Shown: positions 7,136 through 14,409 of the stretch, one piece after another
Layout: the number at the start of each line of letters is the position of its first letter
Numbering within the stretch: the stretch's first letter is position 1
Source of the DNA: Bryobacteraceae bacterium
Lineage (GTDB): Bacteria; Acidobacteriota; Terriglobia; Bryobacterales; Bryobacteraceae
Length of the DNA stretch: 24,942 nucleotides
Assembly: GCA_030039005.1 (NCBI GenBank)
Contig: JASHQT010000050.1
Span: 1-24,942 of the forward strand
Direction: 5' to 3'
Notes under the pieces: model-generated
Databases searched by the model: none
What the model was told of the DNA's origin: nothing
Seen by the model: only the letters and a program-made list of their open reading frames with translations
Position numbers and translations under genes: made by a program

Positions 7136-9486
7136 AAGCCGCGCTTGTGCTGTTGTTCGCCGCCGGCCTCTCCGCGCAAAATCTCTCTACCCAGGGCTCG
7201 GGTCCGGGATCATTTTCCGGCGCCGACGACGTGGATCGTGAGATTGAGCACGCCATCCACGAAGGGCTGATCCCGGGCGCGGTGGTGCTCATTGGGCACG
7301 ACGGCCACGTGGTCTATCAGAAAGCGTACGGCAGCCGCGCGCTGGTCCCGCGCCGCGAGCCGATGACGCTCGACACGATTTTCGATATCGCATCGTTGAC
7401 TAAAGTTGTGGCCACCACGCCCGCCATCATGCGCCTGTTCGAGCAAGGGCAGATCCGGCTGAACGACCCGGTGACCAAATACCTGCCAGAATTTCAGGGT
7501 GGACACAGCGAAATCACCATTCGCAATCTGATGACGCATTTCTCGGGTCTCCGGCCGGATCTGGATCTCAAGCCGGCTTGGTCGGGCTATGATACGGGTG
7601 TTCATCGCGCCCTGATCGACAAACCCGCCGCGCCGCCCGGCGTCCAATTCGTCTACAGCGACATCAATTTCATCCTGCTCGCGGAAATCGTGCATCGCCT
7701 CAGCGGCGAAATGCTGAGCGTCTATGCGCGGGAGCACGTTTTCGAACCGCTGGGGATGCACGACACGATGTTTCTGCCTCCCGCTTCGCTGCGCCCACGC
7801 ATCGCGCCTACGGAAATCGATCCTGAAACGGGCGAACCTTTGCGCGGCGTCGTCCACGACGATACAGCGCGCTACATGGGCGGCGTCAGCGGCAATGCAG
7901 GCGTCTTCAGCACCGCGGCCGACCTGTCAAAATTCGCTCAAATGATGCTGGATGAGGGCCAAGGCAATGGCGTGCGCTTATTCAGCGCGGCCACCGTACG
8001 CAAATTCACGTCGCCGCAATCCCCCCCTGACCAGCCGATCCTGCGCGGCCTGGGCTGGGATATCGATTCGCCCTATTCCAGCAATCGCGGCGAATTATTC
8101 CCCATCGGCTCCTATGGGCACACCGGCTACACCGGCACTTCGCTGTGGATCGACCCGTTCAGCCGCTCGTACGTGATCCTGTTGACTAATGCCGTGCATC
8201 CGCATCGCGGACATTCCATTATTTCGCTGCGCAGCCGCGTCGCGACCATCGCGGCGGCGTCCTTCGGCATTACAACGCCCGAAGTGAAGCTCACCGGGTA
8301 CAACGAGACCCTCGTTGGTCCCGGCGTGCACCGCGAAGTGGAGCCTAATGCGCAGGTACTCACGGGCCTGGACGTACTGGCCGCGAATCAATTCGCGGAG
8401 CTGCGCGGAAAAAGAATCGGGCTGATTACCAATCAGACCGGGATCAGCCGGGACGGGCAGCGCAACGTCGATCTGATGCGCGCCGTGGGCGTCCAGGTGA
8501 CTGCGCTTTTTTCCCCGGAGCACGGATTGCAAGGCGCCGAAGACCGTCCCGACGTCTCTGACGCCACTGATGCCGCGACCGGCTTACCCGTTTTTAGCCT
8601 CTACCGCGCTCGATCGAAGCGCGTCGACCCGCGGATGCTGGACAATGTCGACGCCCTAGTCTTCGACATTCAGGACGTGGGCGCGCGCTTCTACACTTAT
8701 TCCTGCACGATGCTCTATGGCATGGAAGCAGCGGCGCAGAAACATTTGCCATTATTCGTGTTGGACCGCCCCAATCCCATCACGGGCGTGCACGTGGAAG
8801 GACCTTTGCTCGATTCAGACCTTCAGTCCTTCACCGGATGCTTGGAAATCCCCGTTCGCCACGGCATGACGTTGGGAGAATTGGCTGGGATGGCGAATTC
8901 CGAGCGGAAATTGGGTGTGGATCTGCACGTGATTCCCATGCGAGGCTGGGATCGCGGGGAGTGGTTCGACGCCACCGGCCTTCCCTGGGTGGATCCGTCG
9001 CCCAATATGCGCAGCTTAAACGAGGCGTTGCTATATCCCGGGGTTGCGCTGCTCGAAGCTTCTTCCAATTACTCGGTCGGGCGGGGAACCGATAGCCCTT
9101 TTGAGCTAATCGGCGCCGATTGGGTTCGTGGCAGGGAACTGGCGCAGCTGTTAAACAGCCGCTTTATTCCGGGCGTTCGGGTCTATCCCACGCGATTCCG
9201 CCCGGCGTCGTCGAATTTCCAGGGCAAAACGATCGAGGGAGTGCGGTTCGTGATCACCAACCGCGATGCGTTCGACAGCACACGGTTCGGCCTGGAACTC
9301 GCTTACGCCTTAAACAAGCTCTATCCGGGAAAAATCGACTGGGAGGCAAATCGGTTCCTGATCGGGAATCGCGCGGTGCTGAAGGAACTGAAGGAGGGAG
9401 AGGATCCGAGAGCGATCGTTCAGGAAATGGAGGATTCGCTCAACAGTTTCGGCGAACGAAGACACCAATATCTCTTGTATCCATAA
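7132..9486 (+). CDS. Exported fusion: beta-lactamase-fold serine hydrolase + NamZ-type exo-muramidase (DUF1343)
   Basis: This 784-residue protein has a signal peptide (MKAALVLLFAAGLSA) and two complete enzyme domains. Residues about 30-385 form a class C beta-lactamase-like serine hydrolase: S88-L-T-K91 is the SxxK nucleophile motif, Y175-S-D replaces the usual YxN, and H330-T-G is the third motif within GHTGYTGTSLW. Residues about 408-784 are a DUF1343/NamZ domain: GLITNQTG (429-436), FSPEHG with E463, FDIQDVGARFYTY (511-523), DRPNP (545-549) and an NYSVGRGTDSPFE segment. NamZ of Bacillus subtilis removes terminal MurNAc from glycan chains, and its neighbour AmiE, of the beta-lactamase family, strips the peptide from MurNAc first. 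The fusion may therefore combine both steps outside the cytoplasm. An esterase or D-peptidase role for the N-terminal half is an alternative. A 4-nt overlap couples it to the pterin gene; a strong hairpin follows the stop. Confidence 0.88.
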   Translation: MKAALVLLFAAGLSAQNLSTQGSGPGSFSGADDVDREIEHAIHEGLIPGAVVLIGHDGHVVYQKAYGSRALVPRREPMTLDTIFDIASLTKVVATTPAIMRLFEQGQIRLNDPVTKYLPEFQGGHSEITIRNLMTHFSGLRPDLDLKPAWSGYDTGVHRALIDKPAAPPGVQFVYSDINFILLAEIVHRLSGEMLSVYAREHVFEPLGMHDTMFLPPASLRPRIAPTEIDPETGEPLRGVVHDDTARYMGGVSGNAGVFSTAADLSKFAQMMLDEGQGNGVRLFSAATVRKFTSPQSPPDQPILRGLGWDIDSPYSSNRGELFPIGSYGHTGYTGTSLWIDPFSRSYVILLTNAVHPHRGHSIISLRSRVATIAAASFGITTPEVKLTGYNETLVGPGVHREVEPNAQVLTGLDVLAANQFAELRGKRIGLITNQTGISRDGQRNVDLMRAVGVQVTALFSPEHGLQGAEDRPDVSDATDAATGLPVFSLYRARSKRVDPRMLDNVDALVFDIQDVGARFYTYSCTMLYGMEAAAQKHLPLFVLDRPNPITGVHVEGPLLDSDLQSFTGCLEIPVRHGMTLGELAGMANSERKLGVDLHVIPMRGWDRGEWFDATGLPWVDPSPNMRSLNEALLYPGVALLEASSNYSVGRGTDSPFELIGADWVRGRELAQLLNSRFIPGVRVYPTRFRPASSNFQGKTIEGVRFVITNRDAFDSTRFGLELAYALNKLYPGKIDWEANRFLIGNRAVLKELKEGEDPRAIVQEMEDSLNSFGERRHQYLLYP

Positions 9487-9490
9487 CAAA

Positions 9491-9522
9491 GCGCGAGGGT
9501 GAGACGTAGCTCACCCTCGCGC
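9491..9522. terminator. Bidirectional hairpin terminator
   Basis: A perfect 13-bp stem (GCGCGAGGGTGAG / CTCACCCTCGCGC) with a 6-nt loop begins 4 nt after the fusion gene's stop codon. On the minus strand it is followed by TTTGTTA; on the plus strand the T run is weak (TTACGG). It separates the fusion gene from the convergent AT-hook gene. Confidence 0.75.
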
Positions 9523-9552
9523 TTACGGAATCGGTGGATCGGCGCGGTCTTG

Positions 9553-9768
9553 CTAGGCGGCGACCACTTTCGCGGAAGCTTTTTGATCGGTCTTCGGACG
9601 ATTCTTGCTTCCCGGTGGACGGCCGCGACGCTTGATCTGCGACATCCAAGCCGGAGGACGGCCGCGGCGCCGGCCACGTCCGCGGGCCAGCCGCTCCAGA
9701 GTCATGATCGCTTCTTCGATCTGTTCACGTTCCAGCCGCAACTCGGCCAGCATTTTGTTAATGTCCAT
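9553..9768 (-). CDS. Small coiled-coil protein with two AT-hook-like motifs
   Basis: This is a 71-residue basic protein. Residues 1-28 form a charged amphipathic helix, probably a coiled coil (INKMLAELRLEREQIEEAI). They are followed by an Arg/Gly linker and two GRPP cores: RRGRPPAW near 33-41 and RRGRPPGSKNR near 47-57. The R-G-R-P core is that of AT-hooks, which bind the minor groove of AT-rich DNA. The tail is Lys/Ala rich. A GGGAG purine stretch precedes the ATG at suitable distance. It resembles short proteins of unknown function I have seen in acidobacterial genomes. A nucleoid-associated or regulatory role is inferred; a dimer could present four hooks. Its upstream region carries a good promoter bracketed by two similar palindromes. 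Confidence 0.7.
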   Translation of the reverse strand: MDINKMLAELRLEREQIEEAIMTLERLARGRGRRRGRPPAWMSQIKRRGRPPGSKNRPKTDQKASAKVVAA

Positions 9769-9809
9769 TCATCTCTCTCCCAAAAATTTAGCTACTCGGC
9801 GCGCGTTCC

Positions 9810-9828
9810 GTTCGGAAAAGCGAACAAG
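9810..9828. promoter_or_regulatory. Palindrome copy 1 in the AT-hook gene leader
   Basis: GTTCGGAAAAGCGAACAAG is an imperfect dyad (GTTCG/CGAAC arms) that shares GTTCGG-N4-(G/C)CGAACAAG with a second copy 86 bp away. It lies about 25-43 nt downstream of the predicted transcription start of the AT-hook gene. It is probably a regulator binding site. Confidence 0.5.
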
Positions 9829-9859
9829 ATCGCCTCAACTCATTGGATCTGCAATAAAC

Positions 9860-9888
9860 TTTGTACCTCATTCTAACCCCATTTTCAA
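9860..9888 (-). promoter_or_regulatory. Sigma-70-type promoter of the AT-hook gene
   Basis: On the minus strand TTGAAA (9888-9883) and TACAAA (9865-9860) are separated by exactly 17 bp. The predicted start near 9853 gives a leader of about 85 nt before the ATG at 9768, which contains palindrome copy 1. Confidence 0.55.
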
Positions 9889-9892
9889 GCTT

Positions 9893-9914
9893 CTTGTTCG
9901 GTTTTCCGAACAAG
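9893..9914. promoter_or_regulatory. Palindrome copy 2, perfect 9-bp arms
   Basis: CTTGTTCGG-TTTT-CCGAACAAG is a perfect inverted repeat just upstream of the -35 of the AT-hook promoter and just downstream of the permease stop codon. It could be an operator, given its shared sequence with copy 1, or a short terminator hairpin for the permease, though no T run follows on either strand. Confidence 0.55.
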
Positions 9915-9931
9915 TCGGCATGCAAAAGGTA

Positions 9932-11344
9932 CTAAGCTCTTGAGGAAGAGGACTCCCGCACTGCGGTCGGACGCTTTTTCCAGGAAAAATAGAACGGGAG
10001 GCCAATGCAAATCAGCAGGAGCCCGAGGATCGATTCGCGGGGAGAACTCCGAAGCGTGGAGACGATTAAGCACGCGATGCCCAGAACAAAGGCGATAGGA
10101 ACCACCGGGTAGCCAAGCGTCCGGTAGGGCCGTGGCATATCAGGACGCCGAAAACGCAGCACAATTACCGAGGCCGTAGCCATGCCGTAGAGGATGGCGC
10201 TGGCAAAAATCACGTAGGTATAGAGCTGGTCGTAGCGGCCGCTCAGCACCAGCAGGCAGGCCCAGGCGTTCAACACCAGGATGGAAACGCTGGGAGTCCG
10301 GTACACAGGGTGAATCCGTTCCACACCGCGGAAAAAGAGGCCGTCGCGCGCCATGGCGAAGGGTACTCGGGAGCCGGAAAGAATCGAGCCGTTGAGGGCC
10401 GCGAAAATCGAGATCATGGCCGCCAAACTCACTGCCGCCGCACCCGGCGCGCCCAGGATTTTGCGCATCGCTTCGGCTGCCACGCGGTCCGTGGACGCAA
10501 CCGCGCCGGCGGGAAGCACAAAGAAATAAGCAAGATTGATAAGCAGATAAATCGCAATCACGGCCGTCGTCCCGAGAATCAAGGCCAGCGGGAGGTTGCG
10601 CTGCGGCCGGCGCACCTCTGAAGCGACCATAGTGACGTTGTTCCAGCCGTCGTAAGCCCACAAAGCTCCTACCAGCGCGGCAAAAAAACCGAGAACACCG
10701 CCTGGCGCCGGGGTGGAGGAGTGAAAATTGGCAGTGTTCCCGAGCCCGGAGCCCAACCCGATCACGATAATGGCTCCAATCAGACCCACTTTCAGCAGGG
10801 TGGTAGCCACTTGCACGTTCCCGCCCACGCGGACACCGAGATAATTGATCAAGGCCAGGACCGCGATCACCCCGATCGCGAGCAACTGCCCGTAGCGGAT
10901 GGGAAGCGGCAATCCGCCTTCGCCGAGCGGCACCGGCGCCACAACCCATACTTTTCCTAGTTCCGGCCGGAAATTGGCGAGATAGATATAAAAACCCGTG
11001 GCCAGCGTCGCAATGGAACCGCTTTTGGCCACCCACATCTGGGTCCAGCCATACAGGAAACCCCACATCGGCCCGTAGGCTTCCCGCAGGTAGACGTATT
11101 CGCCTCCGGCCTCCGGCATCGCGGCGGCCAGTTCGGCGTAGCTTAAGGCGCCGAAGAGAGTGAGAAGGCCGCCCGCGATCCACACAGCAAAGACCTTGAA
11201 GGGCGTTCCCACCTGGCTCGCCATGGTGCTGGGAACCAGGAAAATGCCACTGCCGATCACCGTTCCGACCACCACCGCCGCGGCGCTCCAGACGCCCAGC
11301 GCGCGTCTCAGGCCGTGCCTGTCGCGTTGCTCCGCTTCGTTCAC
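9932..11344 (-). CDS. APC-family amino acid permease
   Basis: This is a 470-residue integral membrane protein with about 12 hydrophobic segments. The N-terminal VVVGTVIGSGIFLVPS is the signature first helix of the amino acid-polyamine-cation superfamily (G-x-G-I-F substrate loop). It is followed by GALSYAELAAAMPEAGGEYVYLREAYGP, also diagnostic, and WNNVTMVASEVRRPQRNLPLAL near the middle. The pattern is closest to LAT-type permeases and exchangers. Substrate cannot be read from sequence. The start is GTG at 11344, overlapping the stop of the upstream symporter (GTGA); AAGGAG lies immediately against the GTG, too close for a normal Shine-Dalgarno, and no better start is visible, so coupling with the symporter is likely. 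Confidence 0.88.
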   Translation of the reverse strand: MNEAEQRDRHGLRRALGVWSAAAVVVGTVIGSGIFLVPSTMASQVGTPFKVFAVWIAGGLLTLFGALSYAELAAAMPEAGGEYVYLREAYGPMWGFLYGWTQMWVAKSGSIATLATGFYIYLANFRPELGKVWVVAPVPLGEGGLPLPIRYGQLLAIGVIAVLALINYLGVRVGGNVQVATTLLKVGLIGAIIVIGLGSGLGNTANFHSSTPAPGGVLGFFAALVGALWAYDGWNNVTMVASEVRRPQRNLPLALILGTTAVIAIYLLINLAYFFVLPAGAVASTDRVAAEAMRKILGAPGAAAVSLAAMISIFAALNGSILSGSRVPFAMARDGLFFRGVERIHPVYRTPSVSILVLNAWACLLVLSGRYDQLYTYVIFASAILYGMATASVIVLRFRRPDMPRPYRTLGYPVVPIAFVLGIACLIVSTLRSSPRESILGLLLICIGLPFYFSWKKRPTAVRESSSSRA

Positions 11345-12786
11345 TCCTTCAAGAATAGCGACATCACGCAGCCTGTCAAAAATGTTGCGGCCGTTCCGAT
11401 GACCACATACCAGGTGAAGGCGACGTGCGTTGCCGCGCTAACGTAGATCATCAGCAGGAGCCCGGCGACCATGGCGATCATCGCCGAAGTTTGCTTGACC
11501 CGCCGCGTGAGCAGGCCGAGCAGGAAGACGCCGAGCAAGGAACCGTAGAGAACCGACGCGATGGAAAGGCCGGCTTCCAGGACTGAACTGACATGTCTGG
11601 CGACCAATCCCACCAGGAACAGAATCACTCCCCATCCGACCGTCGCCCAGCGCGCGATGCCGAGGAAGTGCGCCTCCGAACTCGCCGGATCGCGTCGCAG
11701 AGCAAGTGGGCGGTAGAAATCCATGACGCTGGTGGAGGCGAGAGCGTTCAGCGCGGCGCTCAGGTTCGACATCCCGGCGGCCAGAATCGCCGCCATCACC
11801 AGGCCTGCCGCGCCCGCGGGCAAGCTGTTCCAGACGAACTTGGGGTAAATAGAATCGGGCGGCTGCGGTGCGGGCGACCGGGTATCCGAATAGTGGACGA
11901 ACAGAAGCACGCCGATGAAAAGGAACAGCGCGAATTGAAAAAGGATCACCAGCCAGCTTGAGAGAAGTGCCGCGCGGCTCTGCCGTTCGTTCCGGGCGGC
12001 GAGCAATCGCTGGACCAGCAACTGTTCGGTTCCGTGACTGGCGGTAGTCAAAAAGCAGCCCCCGATGATTCCCGCCCAAAAGCTGTAGCTGCGCGCGAAG
12101 AAGGCCGTGGTCATCGAAAACCGGAAATCGAACATCTGGAATTTGCGCGCCGCGCCGGCGAGCGCAGCCACGTGCGCCCAACCGCCGGGGATCTGGTGCA
12201 GAATCACCCAAAAACTCAGGAGCGCTCCGGCGACGTAGAGGAACATTTGCACGGCGTCGGTCCAGATGACCGCCGTCATGCCGCCTTCGAAGGTATAGAA
12301 CAAGGTCAGGCACACGATGGCGAGAATGGACACCACTTCGCCGGTGCCGAGGACGATGGAGATGACGATCGACAGCGCGAACACTCGTACGCCTTCGGCC
12401 AAAGCGCGCAGCAACAGAAATGTTCCAGCGGTCAGGCGGCGGATGCGCTCGCCAAAGCGGCGGCGCATGAGTTCGTAAGCCGTGAACATTTCACCGCGAA
12501 AATAGTGCGGCAGGAACAACACGCAAATGACGATGCGAGCCAGCAGATACCCGAGCACAAGTTGGAGAAATTCGAAGTTGCCGGCGAACGAAAGCGCGGG
12601 CGTTCCGATGACGGTCAGCGTGCTGGTCTCCGCCGAAACGATGGAAAGCGCGATGGCCCACCAGGGCGCGCTGCGCCCGCCGAGGAAATAGTCCTTGAGA
12701 TTGCGTTGCGATTTGCGAAAGTGCGCTCCGAACCAGGTGATGGCGATCAGGTACGCCGCGATCGTCACCAGATCGACAACATGCAT
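11341..12786 (-). CDS. Sodium:solute symporter (SSS family)
   Basis: This 481-residue integral membrane protein of the SSS family has about 13 hydrophobic segments. Recognisable parts are the N-terminal DLVTIAAYLIAITWFGAHF helix, the loop 'SQRNLKDYFLGGRSAPWWAIALSIVSAETS' region, and GGMTAVIWTDAVQMFLYVAG in the sixth-helix area, the usual family motif near the sodium site. Substrates of the family range from sugars and sialic acid to proline; a family member in Tannerella is described as a MurNAc transporter, which is relevant given the NamZ fusion nearby. The frame is open to 12867, but ATG 12786 places the first residues just before helix 1 as in relatives, and the longer form would overlap the divergent gene. 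No strong Shine-Dalgarno is seen. The stop overlaps the permease start by 4 nt, so the two transporters form one operon. Confidence 0.87.
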   Translation of the reverse strand: MHVVDLVTIAAYLIAITWFGAHFRKSQRNLKDYFLGGRSAPWWAIALSIVSAETSTLTVIGTPALSFAGNFEFLQLVLGYLLARIVICVLFLPHYFRGEMFTAYELMRRRFGERIRRLTAGTFLLLRALAEGVRVFALSIVISIVLGTGEVVSILAIVCLTLFYTFEGGMTAVIWTDAVQMFLYVAGALLSFWVILHQIPGGWAHVAALAGAARKFQMFDFRFSMTTAFFARSYSFWAGIIGGCFLTTASHGTEQLLVQRLLAARNERQSRAALLSSWLVILFQFALFLFIGVLLFVHYSDTRSPAPQPPDSIYPKFVWNSLPAGAAGLVMAAILAAGMSNLSAALNALASTSVMDFYRPLALRRDPASSEAHFLGIARWATVGWGVILFLVGLVARHVSSVLEAGLSIASVLYGSLLGVFLLGLLTRRVKQTSAMIAMVAGLLLMIYVSAATHVAFTWYVVIGTAATFLTGCVMSLFLKE

Positions 12787-12858
12787 GAGAAAGCGGATGA
12801 TACCACGTAAAACGCACACGGCATCGGAATTGCGTTGTTGCCGCCAGGAGACCGATAC

Positions 12859-13392
12859 ATGAAACAAATCATCGCAGCGAGTTTGATTGTATTGACTTTA
12901 CTTGGCGTGGCTTTCGCGGGCTCAATTCCCGCGGGCGAAGTGGTGAGCGTGCGGCTGGACCACACGATTTCGTCAGACAAGTCGAAACCGGGCGACACCT
13001 GGACCGGGACCGTTCACAAGAGGCTGGTGGTGGACGGCAGAACGTTCGCGCAGCGCGGAGACAAGGCACGTGGAATCGTCGTGAATGCGGAATCTGGGGG
13101 GCGGTTATCGGGCAAGGCACTGCTCGAACTCGAGCTTCGGTCCGTGAATGGAATGCCCGTGCGGAGTGAGATCGTGAGTAGCGAGAGCAAAGGTCACGGC
13201 GAACGGAACGCGAAGTCCATCGGAATCGGGACGGCCGCTGGCGCCATCATCGGAGCTTTGGCCGGTGGCGGCAGAGGAGCGGCCATCGGCGCGGGCGCGG
13301 GTGCGGCGGCGGGAACGGGAACAGCGGCGGCTACGGGCAAAAAGGAAGTCCGTTTCCCGGCTGAGACGGTTCTCGAATTTACGGTCCGCTAA
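12859..13392 (+). CDS. Secreted glycine-zipper protein, function unknown
   Basis: This is a 177-residue exported protein. A signal peptide (MKQIIAASLIVLTLLGVAFA) leads to a beta-rich domain (about 25-110) with the pattern 'SVRLDHTISSDKSKPGDTWTG' and a later 'VNAESGGRLSGKALLELEL'. This is followed by a glycine zipper at about 122-160, made of repeated GAIIGALAGGG, GAAIGAGAG and similar units, and a short C-terminal strand. Glycine zippers insert into or span membranes, so an envelope location is likely. This domain pair recurs in acidobacterial genomes as far as I recall, without an assigned function. The start is firm: AGGAG (12846-12850) lies 8 nt before the ATG, whereas an in-frame ATG at 12835 has none. 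Its stop overlaps the convergent agmatine deiminase stop. Confidence 0.75.
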   Translation: MKQIIAASLIVLTLLGVAFAGSIPAGEVVSVRLDHTISSDKSKPGDTWTGTVHKRLVVDGRTFAQRGDKARGIVVNAESGGRLSGKALLELELRSVNGMPVRSEIVSSESKGHGERNAKSIGIGTAAGAIIGALAGGGRGAAIGAGAGAAAGTGTAAATGKKEVRFPAETVLEFTVR

Positions 13393-14408
13393 AGCTGGGC
13401 GCTAGGCTCTTGCATGGTCATGCAATGCAGCGTGCCTAAGCCGAGAACTAGATCGCCGCAATAGATGCCGATGACCTCGCGCGACGGGAACAGTTCGGCG
13501 AGCGTCGCGAGCGCGATTCGATCGTTCGGATCGTTGAACACCGGCGCCAGCACCAGGCCGTTGGCGATGTAGAAGTTCGCATAGCTGGCCGGCAGCCGCT
13601 GGCCATCGAAATAAACGGGCGAAGGCATCGGCAGCGTGGCCACGTTGAGCGGGGTGCGGCGCAATAGTTCCAGATTCTCGCGCAGCGGTTCGTAGTTGAT
13701 CTCCTTCGGATCATCCTCTGTTGCGATTACAACTGTTTCGCGGTTGACGAAGCGCGCCAGATCGTCGATGTGGCCGTGCGTGTCGTCGCCCGCGATGCCG
13801 TGCTTCAGCCAGATGGTTTGCTCGATGCCGAGATACTGGGCGAAATAGCGCTCCAGAGCCGCGCGGCCAAGGCCGGGATTGCGCACCTGGATGGATTCGC
13901 TGAGCAGGCACTCCTCAGTAGTGAGCAACAGGCCCGCGCCGTTGACATCGATGCTGCCGCCCTCCAGCACGATCCCGGGCGAAAACATTTCGAGCTTGTC
14001 GCGTTTGGCGGCGCGGGCGGCGATGCGGTTGTCCTCGCGCCAATTGTCATATTTGGCCCAGCCGTTGAAGAGCCAATTGGTAATGGCGATTTCGCCCGTG
14101 CGATTGCGCACGAAAAGGGGGCAATAATCGCGCGTCCAGCTTCGATTGGTGGGCCAGCGCAGGAATTCGACCGCGCTACTGTCGACGTCGCACTTGGCGA
14201 GCACGCGCCGCGCGCGTTTCTCGATCGCGGCATCTTCCACCAGGATGCGGACGCGCTCTACGCGGGCGAGCTTCCTCACGATATCGCCGTAAATCCAGGG
14301 AATGGGCGCGAATTTACCCGGCCAATCCGAGCGCTCGTGCGGCCAGGCGAGCCATGTGGCGGCGTGCGGCTCCCATTCGGCGGGCATCCGCCAAGTGACG
14401 CGGGCCAC
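13389..14408 (-). CDS. aguA: Agmatine deiminase
   Basis: This 339-residue protein belongs to the agmatine/peptidyl-arginine deiminase family, which hydrolyses agmatine to N-carbamoylputrescine and ammonia (EC 3.5.3.12). Evidence: the N-terminal MPAEWEPHAATWLAWPH, the central LEGGSIDVNGAG, the HGHIDDLARF segment carrying the catalytic His and Asp, and the C-terminal nucleophile C329 in GLGTLHCMTMQEP. The second Gly of the usual GGG before this Cys is Leu here. Start is GTG at 14408, one base after the aguB stop (TAA-C-GTG); an in-frame ATG 7 codons later (MPAEW) is an alternative. Directly downstream of carbamoylputrescine amidase, it supplies that enzyme's substrate, so the pair is a putrescine route. 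The stop overlaps the convergent zipper gene by 4 nt. Confidence 0.92.
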   Translation of the reverse strand: MARVTWRMPAEWEPHAATWLAWPHERSDWPGKFAPIPWIYGDIVRKLARVERVRILVEDAAIEKRARRVLAKCDVDSSAVEFLRWPTNRSWTRDYCPLFVRNRTGEIAITNWLFNGWAKYDNWREDNRIAARAAKRDKLEMFSPGIVLEGGSIDVNGAGLLLTTEECLLSESIQVRNPGLGRAALERYFAQYLGIEQTIWLKHGIAGDDTHGHIDDLARFVNRETVVIATEDDPKEINYEPLRENLELLRRTPLNVATLPMPSPVYFDGQRLPASYANFYIANGLVLAPVFNDPNDRIALATLAELFPSREVIGIYCGDLVLGLGTLHCMTMQEPSAQL

Positions 14409-14409
14409 G

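Noticed and set aside
9810..9914. Palindromes read as LexA (SOS) boxes
   Set aside because: Gram-positive SOS boxes have GAAC-N4-GTTC; here the order is inverted (GTTC-N8-GAAC) and no SOS gene is adjacent.
12034..12810. 258-codon plus-strand open frame opposite the symporter
   Set aside because: Composition (Glu/Gln/His/Arg rich, no motif) is that of an antisense frame; the minus-strand product is a clear SSS protein.
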